From Clostridiales bacterium UBA7568 (GTDB lineage Bacteria > Bacillota > Clostridia > Oscillospirales > CAG-272): DNA of 64,000 nucleotides. The stretch covers positions 60,464 through 124,463 of the forward strand of contig DLLG01000017.1 of the NCBI GenBank assembly GCA_002479075.1. Reading direction: 5' to 3'. Numbering within the stretch: the stretch's first letter is position 1; every line of letters begins with the position of its first letter. The notes under the pieces are model-generated. The model searched no databases. It was not told the DNA's origin and saw only the letters and a program-made list of their open reading frames with translations. The translations under genes were made by a program, and so were the position numbers. Shown in pieces: positions 15,977 through 24,378 of this stretch.

Positions 15977-17218
15977 TCAGCCCACAATCTTTCCTTCATA
16001 AAGATTTGTATCGTCCAGAATCAGAAGATCATTCAGCGCAATCGGGGCAAACTTGCAGTCGTCTCCGACGTTACCGTCAACAAGATAGCTGCCGTCCCTC
16101 TCTCCGAGAATATTCACGGCGCGCACCCTCGCAATTCCCTTTTTGAATATATACACGCAGGTCTGCCCGTCGATGACGCGAACGGTTGACGACGGAACCC
16201 TGAGCCCCGTGCATTTTCCGCGCAGGATCTTCATCTGCTGGAACCTTGTCATATCAAAACCAATCGGTATATAAGACGAGGAAAAACAAAGCACTGCCTC
16301 GTTTTTTTCATAATTTATACTCTTGTATAAAAGATTTAACGACATTTCCTCCGGACACGAATTTCCGATAAAGCTGCATTTATAGTTTTCGCCGGAATAA
16401 AGCCCTTCAGCCTTTTCAAGCGTCGTTTTGCAGACAAACTGCCATTTGAAATTCGTGACGATCGCTCCGACGGCATTTGAATATTCGGTCTTTCTCACAG
16501 AGGTTATCTCGTCAAAGTTTTCCGTTGTAACGGTCATTGCAAGAGCAGTTGTCAGCTTGCCCTCGTAGCCGTCACAATACGAAAAGAAATATCCGGAGAC
16601 ATCCGTCGTAACGCTCTCGCCGACCCCGCCGAGCGACGAAATCAATGCTGCGCGCTCTGTCCGAAGAGCCGCCGCCTCTGAAGAAAAATCGGTCTTTCCC
16701 TTTGCCGCAAGCTCGCGACAGTTCATAAGAACGGAGAGCTCTTCTTTGTGTGCGTTTACCCAGATAAGCTCCCCCTGAGCCGTTTTCGAAGCTATTTCAA
16801 GTCTCAGGGCTTCGATTTTTACGTCCAGACTTTCGACGGTCACGCTCTCGCCGACCTTGCTCTTTTCAAGCACAGAGATCAGAGAGTTTATTGTTTTAAG
16901 TCGTTCCTCCGCTTCCGGAGAAGAAACTTCATAAACATCGGCGACCGTCGCTCCCGCTTTCATCTTTTCTCCGTCCGAAAAATGACGTTCAACCGTACCG
17001 GCAGAGAATGAAAGAATCGGCGCATCATCGCGGAAGATGTATCCCGAGAAAATTTCGGTATCGTCATAGCTTGCGTAAGTGACGACATAAAGCTGCGTTT
17101 CAGGCGCAAAAGCCTTGACGATATGATATATTATGTAAACAACGGCGATCAGCGACAGCACCGCGGAAATAATTATTTTCTTTTTCAGCGCCGGATTCCG
17201 CTTTTCCACATTATCCAT
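15977..17218 (-). CDS. HlyD-family membrane-fusion-like protein
   Basis: 413 residues: short cytoplasmic N-terminus, one membrane helix (KIIISAVLSLIAVVYIIYHI), then an extracytoplasmic adaptor with a lipoyl-like segment (SFSAGTVERHFSDGEKMKAG), a helical hairpin (about residues 95-190) and C-terminal beta domains ending in LLILDDTNLYEGKIVG. Such proteins occur in clostridial division clusters next to yggS and sepF; a link to cell-envelope assembly is likely but untested. GGGGG lies upstream of the ATG, 15 bases after miaA. Confidence 0.75.
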   Translation of the reverse strand: MDNVEKRNPALKKKIIISAVLSLIAVVYIIYHIVKAFAPETQLYVVTYASYDDTEIFSGYIFRDDAPILSFSAGTVERHFSDGEKMKAGATVADVYEVSSPEAEERLKTINSLISVLEKSKVGESVTVESLDVKIEALRLEIASKTAQGELIWVNAHKEELSVLMNCRELAAKGKTDFSSEAAALRTERAALISSLGGVGESVTTDVSGYFFSYCDGYEGKLTTALAMTVTTENFDEITSVRKTEYSNAVGAIVTNFKWQFVCKTTLEKAEGLYSGENYKCSFIGNSCPEEMSLNLLYKSINYEKNEAVLCFSSSYIPIGFDMTRFQQMKILRGKCTGLRVPSSTVRVIDGQTCVYIFKKGIARVRAVNILGERDGSYLVDGNVGDDCKFAPIALNDLLILDDTNLYEGKIVG

Positions 17219-17233
17219 CGCAATCGCCCCCTT

Positions 17234-18166
17234 TTATTTGTTTATTATCTTCTCCGCCTCGCAGACAAGCGAGCGGAAGTCGCCAAGCCTGTCCGGATAA
17301 AGCCAGTTTATGCTCGGATTTCTCCTCAGCCAAGTCAGCTGACGCTTTGCATAACGCCTTGTTCCGAGCTTGATTTTTTCAACGGCGTCCCCGAGCGAGC
17401 AGTCGCCCGCAATATATCCGAGCATTTCCTTATAACCTATCGCCTGCCCCGCCGTGCTCTCCGCAGACAAAAGCCCACGGGACACAAGCGAGCGGACTTC
17501 TCCTTCAAGCCCCGCTTCGATCATAGCGTCAACGCGCCTGTTTATACGGTTGTATAACACTTCTCTGTCATCGTAATCAAGCCCGATTATCAAGCTCTCA
17601 TAAGGAGAATCGGATATTGCCTCTCTGTCGTGCTCGGTTTTTGTCTTGCCCGTAAGCTCATAAATTTCAATCGCGCGGGCAACTCTGCGAACATTGTTTG
17701 GATGTATTTTTTCAGCCGCCTGCGGGTCGATCTCACGCAATCTTTCGTGAAGCGCATCTGCGCCGTTTTTCTCGGCAAAGGCGATGAGCTCGCCCCGGAG
17801 CTTTTCATCGCTTTCAATCTCACCAAAATCCAGTCTGCCGAGAACCGTGTCAAGATACAGCCCAGTTCCGCCGCAAAGAACAGCTTTTTTCCCCCGCGAC
17901 TGTACATCGGCTATGACCTTGTGTGCGCGCTCTGCAAATTCAGCGGCGGAGAAGTTTTCCGTCGGCTCGCAGATGTCAATCATATGATGACAAACCTCCG
18001 CCTGCTCTGCCTTTGTCGGCTTCGCCGTTCCGATGTCAAGCCCTCTGTATATCTGCATCGAGTCAAGGGAGATGAGCTCTCCGTCCAGCCTTTTGCAAAG
18101 CTCCAGCGCAAGCGCGCTTTTTCCGGAAGCCGTCGGTCCTGCAACGGCAATAATCTTATCGTTCAT
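17234..18166 (-). CDS. miaA: tRNA dimethylallyltransferase
   Basis: 310 residues. The P-loop GPTASGKS (residues 8-15), LISLDSMQIYRGLDIGTAKP, HHMIDI, and the RRVARAIEIYELTGKT segment are diagnostic. It puts a dimethylallyl group on A37 of UNN-reading tRNAs. The family's C-terminal RYAKRQLTWLRRNPSINWL is intact. Sixty-seven bases separate it from queA upstream, without a clear promoter. Confidence 0.97.
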   Translation of the reverse strand: MNDKIIAVAGPTASGKSALALELCKRLDGELISLDSMQIYRGLDIGTAKPTKAEQAEVCHHMIDICEPTENFSAAEFAERAHKVIADVQSRGKKAVLCGGTGLYLDTVLGRLDFGEIESDEKLRGELIAFAEKNGADALHERLREIDPQAAEKIHPNNVRRVARAIEIYELTGKTKTEHDREAISDSPYESLIIGLDYDDREVLYNRINRRVDAMIEAGLEGEVRSLVSRGLLSAESTAGQAIGYKEMLGYIAGDCSLGDAVEKIKLGTRRYAKRQLTWLRRNPSINWLYPDRLGDFRSLVCEAEKIINK

Positions 18167-18233
18167 TTCAAAATCCTGTTTATATAGCTGTCGTCTGCGT
18201 TTTGGGTTTTATACTTCTGTATATAATTCATTA

Positions 18234-19304
18234 TCACTTGATAAAGCAAGCGTCGCCGAACGAGAAAAATCTGTATTTCTCTTTCACAGCCTCGGCGTAA
18301 GCTCTCATTGTAAATTCCTTTCCCGCAAGAGCGGAAACAAGCATAACAAGCGTGCTCTCGGGCAGATGAAAATTAGTTATAAGGGCGTCTGTTGCCTTGA
18401 ATTTATAGCCCGGATAAATGAAGATTCCGGTGTCATCACACATAGGATGAACAATTCCGTCATCTGTCGATGCGCTTTCAAGCGTTCTGCAAGAGGTCGT
18501 TCCGCAGGCGATTATTCTTCCGCCCGCCGCCCTGGCCGCATTTATAATATCCGCGCTCTCTTCGGTGACCGTGAAAAATTCGCTGTGCATTATGTGATCC
18601 TTGATGCTCTCCGCCTTGACGGGGCGGAACGTTCCGAGACCAACGTGAAGCATTACGGGCGCAATCTTTACGCCCATATCGCGAATCTTTGCAAGAAGCT
18701 CCTCCGTAAAATGCAGTCCTGCCGTCGGAGCAGCCGCCGAGCCGGACTCCTTTGCATAAACGGTCTGATAATCGTTGTTGTTTTTAAGCTCTTCGGTTAT
18801 ATACGGAGGGAGCGGCATTTTGCCGATCCTGTCCAGTATCGAAAACAGCGATTCCCCGCCGGTACGGTCATAATCGAAGGCAACGATTCTGTTTCCGTCC
18901 TCGATTATCTTGTCAATTGTTGCGGTCAGAATTCCGTCGCCGAAGGAAACCCTTGCCCCCTCGCGCAGTCTCCTGCCGGGGCGCACAAGCACCTCCCAAC
19001 GGTCAAGCGATCTCTGGCGGAGGAGCAGAAATTCGCAGGCTGCGCCGCCCTCGCCGAGTTTTTTACCGTATATTCTCGCAGGAATGACCTTCGAATCGTT
19101 TATAACAAGGACGTCGCCCGGGCGGAGATACTCCGTTATGTCGCAGAATATCCTGTGCTCAAGGGTCTGGGTTTCCCTGTCCATAACGAGAAGCCTTGCG
19201 GCGTCTCTCGGCTCGCAGGGGTGCTGCGCTATCAGCTCCGGCGGGAGGTCAAAATTGAAATCCGATGTTTTCAGTTCCGTTTTTGAAAGGTCGTTTTTTA
19301 TCAT
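18234..19304 (-). CDS. queA: S-adenosylmethionine:tRNA ribosyltransferase-isomerase
   Basis: 356 residues, intact family landmarks: FDLPPELIAQHPCEPRDAAR, VLVINDSKVIPARI, SAAAPTAGLHFTEELL, LHVGLGTFRPV, CGTTSCRTLES and TNFHLPESTLVMLVSAL. It transfers and isomerises ribose from SAM onto 7-aminomethyl-7-deazaguanine in the queuosine pathway. AAGGAAT precedes the ATG. Tgt is not in the window. Part of the sepF-to-yggS co-directional run. Confidence 0.97.
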   Translation of the reverse strand: MIKNDLSKTELKTSDFNFDLPPELIAQHPCEPRDAARLLVMDRETQTLEHRIFCDITEYLRPGDVLVINDSKVIPARIYGKKLGEGGAACEFLLLRQRSLDRWEVLVRPGRRLREGARVSFGDGILTATIDKIIEDGNRIVAFDYDRTGGESLFSILDRIGKMPLPPYITEELKNNNDYQTVYAKESGSAAAPTAGLHFTEELLAKIRDMGVKIAPVMLHVGLGTFRPVKAESIKDHIMHSEFFTVTEESADIINAARAAGGRIIACGTTSCRTLESASTDDGIVHPMCDDTGIFIYPGYKFKATDALITNFHLPESTLVMLVSALAGKEFTMRAYAEAVKEKYRFFSFGDACFIK

Positions 19305-19342
19305 TTTATTTATTCCTTATACGATTGTATAATATTCAAAAA

Positions 19343-20173
19343 TCAAATCGACGCCTCGATTTTTTCAATTGCGTCCGCTATCGCCCCGTCCTTTGCGTGG
19401 CAGAGACGGACGCCGCATATCTGTTTTACATTGTCCGTTGCGTTTTCAGGACACATCGCAACATCCGCCGCCCGGAGCATATCGATGTCGTTATCAAAAT
19501 CGCCCATACAATATAACTTTACATCCGGGTTCGATTTTCTGATTTCATCCGTTATATATCTGAGCTGATACGCCTTGCTTATGCCCTTTGGCATAACCTC
19601 ATAAAGCCAAGAGTTTGACTTTGTGTAGTCATACATAGGAAATTCGTCCCGCAGAATTTCAAATGTGCTTTTCAGCAGGTCTGGGTCTGAGATGAACACC
19701 GCCTTGAAATATTTACCCTCGCAGAGCTCGTCAAAGCTGACCGCCGTCGCAAAGCGATCGAGCTTCGTTCTTTCAAGGCTTTCCTTCATCGCAATGTCGT
19801 TTTTGTCATAAATGAAACCACGCTCGCAGGACGTCCGAAAGCCTATTTTGTCTCCCGCTATCTGCCTTACGCGATTGAAAAGCGGGCGAAGATGCTCTGT
19901 TTCGAGATAATGCACATTTTTCATCTCGCGCGTTCTGACGTCAAAGCAAAATGCTCCGTTGCAGAGAACGCATGGAATGTTCACATAGTTTTCAATCGAC
20001 GGAATAACGCTGTAAATATCAATGTGGTTGCGACCGGAGGAAAATGTGAATTTTCCGCCGTTACCTATAAAATATCTGATTTTTTCAAGGTTGACCGTCG
20101 GCAGCGGCTCGCCGTGAAAAATGAACGTTCCGTCTATATCGGACGCCAGAATTATATTCTCAAATTTTTTCAT
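19343..20173 (-). CDS. Cof-type HAD-IIB phosphatase
   Basis: 276 residues. Motif I is LASDIDGTFIF, motif II TFSSGR, Lys region GISKAYQLRYI and motif IV YCMGDFDNDIDMLRAADVAM, with the large C2 cap of the Cof subfamily between. It likely dephosphorylates a sugar phosphate or similar small molecule in the cytosol. The start is the ATG at 20173, which overlaps the RluD-family stop by four bases; the longer frame to 20236 is inside that gene. Confidence 0.87.
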   Translation of the reverse strand: MKKFENIILASDIDGTFIFHGEPLPTVNLEKIRYFIGNGGKFTFSSGRNHIDIYSVIPSIENYVNIPCVLCNGAFCFDVRTREMKNVHYLETEHLRPLFNRVRQIAGDKIGFRTSCERGFIYDKNDIAMKESLERTKLDRFATAVSFDELCEGKYFKAVFISDPDLLKSTFEILRDEFPMYDYTKSNSWLYEVMPKGISKAYQLRYITDEIRKSNPDVKLYCMGDFDNDIDMLRAADVAMCPENATDNVKQICGVRLCHAKDGAIADAIEKIEASI

Positions 20174-21105
20174 AGCACCTCTCCGTTCTTCCGCAGCGCC
20201 GCAAGTACAGACGAAAAATCGTTCGGAAGCGGGCACTCAAAGCGCATTTTTTCCTTTGTTGACGGGTGAACAAGCTCCAACTCCTTTGCGTGCAGGCATT
20301 GTCCCGAAATCAGCTTCCCGTATTTTCTCTCCGCGGGATTTTTCTCCTGACCGTAAAGCGGATCGCCCAGAAGCGGATGCCCTATGCTCTGCATATGCAC
20401 CCTTATCTGGTGCGTGCGCCCCGTTTCGAGCTCGCATTTCACATAGCAAAGGCCCGCAGCAAAGTTTTCAATCGGCGTTATATGCGTTATCGCTTCCCTG
20501 CCGCCCGTCACTATCGCCATTTTCTTTCTGTCAGAAGGGTTGCGCCCGATAGGCTTGTCCACGGTGCGCGCCTCCTCGATTCTTCCGAGAGCGACGGCGT
20601 GATACACCCTCGATATGCTGTGCGTTTTCAGCTCCTCCGAAAGAAACAGATGCGCCGCATCGTTTTTCGCAACAACGAGCAGCCCGCTCGTGTCCTTGTC
20701 TATCCTATGGACAATTCCGGGTCTTAAAACTCCGCCGATTCCGGAAAGCGAGCCGCCGCAATGATAGAGCAAAGCGGAGACGAGCGTCCCGCTGTAATTT
20801 CCTGCCGCAGGATGAACAACCATCCCCCTCGGCTTGTTTACAACGATTATGTCGCCGTCCTCATATATTATGTCAAGCGGGATGTTCTCCGCCTGCGCCT
20901 CGCAGGCTTTCATCGGAGGATATTCAATCTCAACCGTATCCCCGCTCCGCATTTTGTAGTTTTTTTCTTCTTTTCTGCCGCAAACGGTCACACACCCGTC
21001 CGAGATGAGCTTCTGCGCATAGGAGCGTGTGATCTCGTCCGATTCGGACAAGAAAACGTCGAGCCGCACACCCTCCGTATCCGGTCCGACGTTAAGTCTC
21101 GTCAT
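20170..21105 (-). CDS. RluD-family 23S rRNA pseudouridine synthase
   Basis: 311 residues: N-terminal S4 domain (VRLDVFLSESDEITRSYAQK) and the pseudouridine synthase catalytic domain with the essential Asp in GIVHRIDKDTSGLLVVAK (about residue 135), followed by KPIGRNP and TGRTHQIRVHM. Start ATG at 21105 has GGAGGAGAC upstream and lies inside the last codons of lspA (14-bp overlap). The lspA-rluD pairing is common in Firmicutes. Confidence 0.94.
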   Translation of the reverse strand: MTRLNVGPDTEGVRLDVFLSESDEITRSYAQKLISDGCVTVCGRKEEKNYKMRSGDTVEIEYPPMKACEAQAENIPLDIIYEDGDIIVVNKPRGMVVHPAAGNYSGTLVSALLYHCGGSLSGIGGVLRPGIVHRIDKDTSGLLVVAKNDAAHLFLSEELKTHSISRVYHAVALGRIEEARTVDKPIGRNPSDRKKMAIVTGGREAITHITPIENFAAGLCYVKCELETGRTHQIRVHMQSIGHPLLGDPLYGQEKNPAERKYGKLISGQCLHAKELELVHPSTKEKMRFECPLPNDFSSVLAALRKNGEVL

Positions 21106-21619
21106 TTTTTGTCTCCTCCGACGGTTGTTTCTTTTTCTTATCGTCAGCAAAAAACGTCTTATCTATAAAGACAAGGTAAATAAACATAAGTATCACGCCG
21201 ACAACAGCGCAGCTGTCCGCAATGTTGAACCTCGGAAATCCGCTCGGTCCGAAAATGACGTTCAGAAACGGCAGATAAATGAAATCTATAACGTATCCGA
21301 GGAAGATACGGTCTATCATATTGCCGATCGCCCCGCCGATTATAAGCGAAAGCGAAAATCCGAAAAGGAAATGCAGGTTTCTGTATTTGTAAAGAATTAT
21401 CGGCAGAACGACGATAGCGATCGCCGTAATCGCCATAAACACCCAGCGGTGATCGCTGAGTATTCCCCAGGCGGCGCCCTCGTTTCTTATATATTCAAGC
21501 TCGAATACCCCTTTTATGACGGGTATTCTCTCATAAAGCTCCATTCCGCCCGCAACGAGTTTCTTTGTCAGAAAGTCGAGCGCAACGGAAAGAACAATGA
21601 TAATCGTCCATAAAAGCAT
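21092..21619 (-). CDS. lspA: Lipoprotein signal peptidase
   Basis: 175 residues with four predicted membrane helices. The two catalytic aspartates are in GGAIGNMIDRIFLGYVIDF and FPRFNIADSCAVVGV, and RNEGAAWG matches the conserved N-terminal box. It cleaves the signal peptide of prolipoproteins such as the two lipoproteins in this window. A short charged tail follows the last helix. GAGGGG precedes the ATG, which is 17 bases after divIVA. Confidence 0.96.
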   Translation of the reverse strand: MLLWTIIIVLSVALDFLTKKLVAGGMELYERIPVIKGVFELEYIRNEGAAWGILSDHRWVFMAITAIAIVVLPIILYKYRNLHFLFGFSLSLIIGGAIGNMIDRIFLGYVIDFIYLPFLNVIFGPSGFPRFNIADSCAVVGVILMFIYLVFIDKTFFADDKKKKQPSEETKNDET

Positions 21620-21636
21620 TTAAAAGCCCCTCAAAA

Positions 21637-22482
21637 TCAATCGTTATCCGAAAGAGAATCGCTTTCGGAATCAAAATCAAAACTCATCTGAACGCCGCTC
21701 TCGCGCCTTGCTGCTACAGCACCCGGCATTTCGTATTCGTCAAGCAGGTCCATAACGGCGGCTTTTCTGCCGTATGAACCGCTTTTTCTTCGTCCGCTAC
21801 GGACGTGCGGTTTTTCCTCTGCGGTGTTTTGTGGCACACTCTCTTCTTGTTTTGCGGCTTCGGCGGTCGCTTCTTCCGCATTGTTTTTATCATCTGTATC
21901 CGGCGTGTCGTCAAGCCGACCTATGTCAAAGCCGTCAAGGTTGATCCCGAACTCCTCCGAAACGTCGCGGTTCATCGTCGAAATAACCCTTTCGACATAC
22001 TGCTCCGGCGTCAGATCCTCCTCGTATTCAAACACGGGAGAAATGCGCTCGATAAGCTCGATATGCAGGCGGTAACGCTCAAAAAGCTCGTTTTTGAAAA
22101 CGAGAATGTTCTCCTGCATAGATGAAAGCGCCGCCTTCTGAGCCTCGGTCTTATCACGGAAGCTGCGCAGAATCTTATCGCAACTGCGCTTTATCGAGGC
22201 AAGAATCGCATCGGATCTTTCATATGCGTCCGCAACTATTTTATCTGCCGCCGCTCTCGCCGTTTCAAGCGTCTGCTTTGCCTTTTCATCCTCGCCGGAA
22301 ACATCCGCAAGCCGCATTTTTGTTTCCGCGAGCTCGTGCTCAAGTTTCGCGCGGTCACGGTAAAGCGCGTTATAATTTTCCGTAAGCGCGTTTATATAAT
22401 TGTCCACCTCGCCGACATCGTAGCCTCTGAACGTCTTTCTGAAGTTACGCCCTGTGCCGCCCTTTTGTGATTGCAATGCCAT
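21637..22482 (-). CDS. divIVA: DivIVA-domain cell-division protein
   Basis: 281 residues. The N-terminal DivIVA signature is NFRKTFRGYDVGEVDNYINAL, followed by long coiled coil (about residues 30-170, rich in heptads) and an acidic, low-complexity tail (residues about 190-281). It would recruit partners to curved membrane at septum and poles. The position directly after sepF supports the name. AAAGGG lies upstream of the ATG. Confidence 0.9.
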   Translation of the reverse strand: MALQSQKGGTGRNFRKTFRGYDVGEVDNYINALTENYNALYRDRAKLEHELAETKMRLADVSGEDEKAKQTLETARAAADKIVADAYERSDAILASIKRSCDKILRSFRDKTEAQKAALSSMQENILVFKNELFERYRLHIELIERISPVFEYEEDLTPEQYVERVISTMNRDVSEEFGINLDGFDIGRLDDTPDTDDKNNAEEATAEAAKQEESVPQNTAEEKPHVRSGRRKSGSYGRKAAVMDLLDEYEMPGAVAARRESGVQMSFDFDSESDSLSDND

Positions 22483-22540
22483 AAACTCAAGCCCTTTCGT
22501 TTGTTTTGATCAAAAGCATCTCCGCGCCTCAATATAAAAC

Positions 22541-22564
22541 TTGACGGGGCGGCAACGCCCCGTC
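22541..22564 (-). terminator. GC-rich hairpin between sepF and divIVA
   Basis: Perfect stem GACGGGGCG/CGCCCCGTC with a GCAA-type loop, followed on the minus strand by AAGTTTTATA, a poor T-run. It could be a partial attenuator that lowers expression of divIVA and later genes relative to sepF. Confidence 0.45.
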
Positions 22565-22586
22565 CGTTTATAAAGCCTATGTAAGA

Positions 22587-23063
22587 TCAATAAAGAGTGT
22601 CGCCGGAGAACTGGGCGGGCTGAGGAGCGGTTTCCGTTTCCGATGCAACTGCGCCAGTGCGTGCTTCGGGAGAAACTCTCATCTGATCGCCGGAAACGGC
22701 AACGTTATCGGGAGTGATAACGAATGTGTTGTTTGCAACTCTCTTGAGCTGACCGCCGATGGAATAAGCAACGCCGGAGAGGAAGTCAAGAATTCTTCTT
22801 GCCGTCTCTTTGTTTGTCGCTTCAAGATTGAGAACGACCGTGCGGTTGTTGAGAAGGTGATCTGCGATCTGTCTTGAATTTACGAATGTGTCGGGTCTTA
22901 CAACCTTGAGTTCTATCGAAGAAGCGTTGAGGCTCACGCCGCGATTGACGTTACGAGCGGGAACGTCGCTATCGTCATATCCTGCGCCCATATCGTCATC
23001 TTCGTATACGTCTTCTGCTTCGCCGCCGTTTACCATTGTTTTGATCTTATCGAATAATCCCAT
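22587..23063 (-). CDS. sepF: Cell-division protein SepF
   Basis: 158 residues: N-terminal amphipathic helix (MGLFDKIKTMVN) for membrane binding, an acidic linker, the SepF core (IELKVVRPDTFVNSRQIADH, VVLNLEATNKETARRILDFL, VAYSIGGQLKRVANNTFVIT) and a Thr/Pro-rich tail. It tethers FtsZ to the membrane. First gene of the cluster, with its own promoter at 23146-23175. Confidence 0.96.
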   Translation of the reverse strand: MGLFDKIKTMVNGGEAEDVYEDDDMGAGYDDSDVPARNVNRGVSLNASSIELKVVRPDTFVNSRQIADHLLNNRTVVLNLEATNKETARRILDFLSGVAYSIGGQLKRVANNTFVITPDNVAVSGDQMRVSPEARTGAVASETETAPQPAQFSGDTLY

Positions 23064-23145
23064 TTTATACCTCCGAAATATTTGAATTCTTTTTATTTTT
23101 CAGTTCAAAGCGGGGGTATTTCCCCTATACTTCCGCCGATAATAT

Positions 23146-23175
23146 ATTATAACATATACATATAGCAATTTGCAA
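23146..23175 (-). promoter_or_regulatory. Promoter of the sepF cluster
   Basis: Minus strand TTGCAA (23175-23170), 18-bp spacer, TATAAT (23151-23146). A small GGGG-AAATA-CCCC hairpin follows in the leader of about 75 bases. Confidence 0.75.
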
Positions 23176-23264
23176 TCGGTTTTTGATAAAATTTTTATAT
23201 TTTTTATAACAATTTACGGAAATCTCCGCCTTGTCCCCCGCAAAAGAATATTCGGCTCGGAAAA

Positions 23265-23300
23265 TCAAAAAACGCCGGTAAAAAACCGGCGTTTTTCTTT
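23265..23300 (-). terminator. Terminator of the upp operon
   Basis: 12-bp perfect stem (23268-23279 with 23285-23296) and T-run on the minus strand, ten bases past the stop of the small membrane protein. Confidence 0.88.
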
Positions 23301-23309
23301 TATGGGATT

Positions 23310-23618
23310 TTATAAAATCGTGTTCAGAATCGTCATTGCGGTGCTGCCGCCGTCCGGGATGAACTTACTGAAAACAAGCCCCAGAATTCCGGCGGATGCC
23401 AGAATAATGATGAATATGATAAAAAGTATAGCGCTGCAGAAAAACGAACGCGCATAGTTTCTGCGGTTTATGTTTGATCCGTCAAGCGAATAGATCACGA
23501 GGAACACAAAGCCCACGACGGGTACCGCAAAGAGTATCGAGTATGCAAAATATTCCCACATTCCGAGCGGGCGATATTTGCTTGGCAGTCTGTCGGCTGT
23601 GATTTTTCCGTTATCCAT
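23310..23618 (-). CDS. Small membrane protein downstream of upp
   Basis: 102 residues with two predicted membrane helices (FAYSILFAVPVVGFVFLVIY and FCSAILFIIFIIILASAGIL) separated by a polar loop with SLDGSNINRRNYARS. The start is the ATG at 23618 with GGAGGGAAGT just upstream; the longer frame to 23717 lies in upp. The motif of a short helix pair around NxNRRxYAR occurs in small clostridial membrane proteins of unknown role. Likely co-transcribed with upp. Confidence 0.65.
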   Translation of the reverse strand: MDNGKITADRLPSKYRPLGMWEYFAYSILFAVPVVGFVFLVIYSLDGSNINRRNYARSFFCSAILFIIFIIILASAGILGLVFSKFIPDGGSTAMTILNTIL

Positions 23619-23637
23619 ACTTCCCTCCGAAAAATTT

Positions 23638-24267
23638 TTATTTTGTTCCGAAAAGTCTGTCGCCGGCGTCTCCGAGGCCGGGGATGATATAAGCGTGGTC
23701 ATTGAGTCTTTCGTCAACAGCCGCTGTGTAAATATCGACGTCCGGATGTGTCTCCTGAACCTTCTTTATGCCCTCGGGTGCGGAAACGAGACATTCAAAG
23801 CGGATGTTTGTGCAGCCGTGCTGTTTGAGCATTGTGATGGCGTCAGCCGCGCTGCCGCCTGTTGCGAGCATAGGGTCAACAACGATAACTATTCTCTCGC
23901 CGATGTCCGTCGGCAATTTGCAATAGTATTCGTGAGGCTCGTGCGTATCGGGATCTCTGTAAAGTCCGATGTGTCCGACCTTTGCAACGGGAACAAGGTC
24001 GAGCAGTCCGTCAACCATTCCGAGACCCGCTCTGAGTATCGGCACAATGGCAACCTTCTTTCCCGAAATGACCTTTGCCGTCATTTTCTGAATGGGCGTA
24101 TCGATTTCGATGTCTTCGAGGGGCAGGTCGCGCGTGACCTCATAGCCCATAAGCATAGAGATCTCCTTGAGAAGCTGGCGGAAGTCCTTCGGACCTGTCT
24201 CCGTCATTCTCATATGCGTCAACTTGTGCTGGATAAGCGGGTGGTTGATTACGTGAAGTTCGCTCAT
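23638..24267 (-). CDS. upp: Uracil phosphoribosyltransferase
   Basis: 209 residues. Family hallmarks are HPLIQHKLTHMR near the start, ILRAGLGMVDGLLDLVP, the PRPP loop VVDPMLATGGSAADAI and the C-terminal uracil-binding YIIPGLGDAGDRLFGTK. It converts uracil and PRPP to UMP in pyrimidine salvage. It has its own promoter at 24319-24347. Confidence 0.97.
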   Translation of the reverse strand: MSELHVINHPLIQHKLTHMRMTETGPKDFRQLLKEISMLMGYEVTRDLPLEDIEIDTPIQKMTAKVISGKKVAIVPILRAGLGMVDGLLDLVPVAKVGHIGLYRDPDTHEPHEYYCKLPTDIGERIVIVVDPMLATGGSAADAITMLKQHGCTNIRFECLVSAPEGIKKVQETHPDVDIYTAAVDERLNDHAYIIPGLGDAGDRLFGTK

Positions 24268-24318
24268 TTTTTCATCTCCTGACCTTTCCGATTTTTCGGA
24301 AATTTATTTTCACTTTTT

Positions 24319-24347
24319 ATTATAAAACAAAGGCGCGTTTTAATCAA
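24319..24347 (-). promoter_or_regulatory. Promoter of upp
   Basis: Minus strand TTGATT (24347-24342), 17-bp spacer, TATAAT (24324-24319). It overlaps the terminator of the preceding gene. A CCGAAAAATCGG hairpin lies in the leader. Confidence 0.75.
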
Positions 24348-24366
24348 TAGCAAAAACGCACCTTTT
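24329..24366 (-). terminator. Terminator of the second RluA-family gene
   Basis: Stem AAGGTGCGTTTT/AAAACGCGCCTT (one mismatch) 13 bases past the stop; the T-rich part of the stem forms the release tract. Confidence 0.6.
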
Positions 24367-24378
24367 TTCATCGAATAT

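Noticed and set aside
18033..19286. Plus-strand frame of 417 codons over miaA and queA
   Set aside because: Antisense to two well recognised enzymes; no signals and no family resemblance. A shadow of codon bias.
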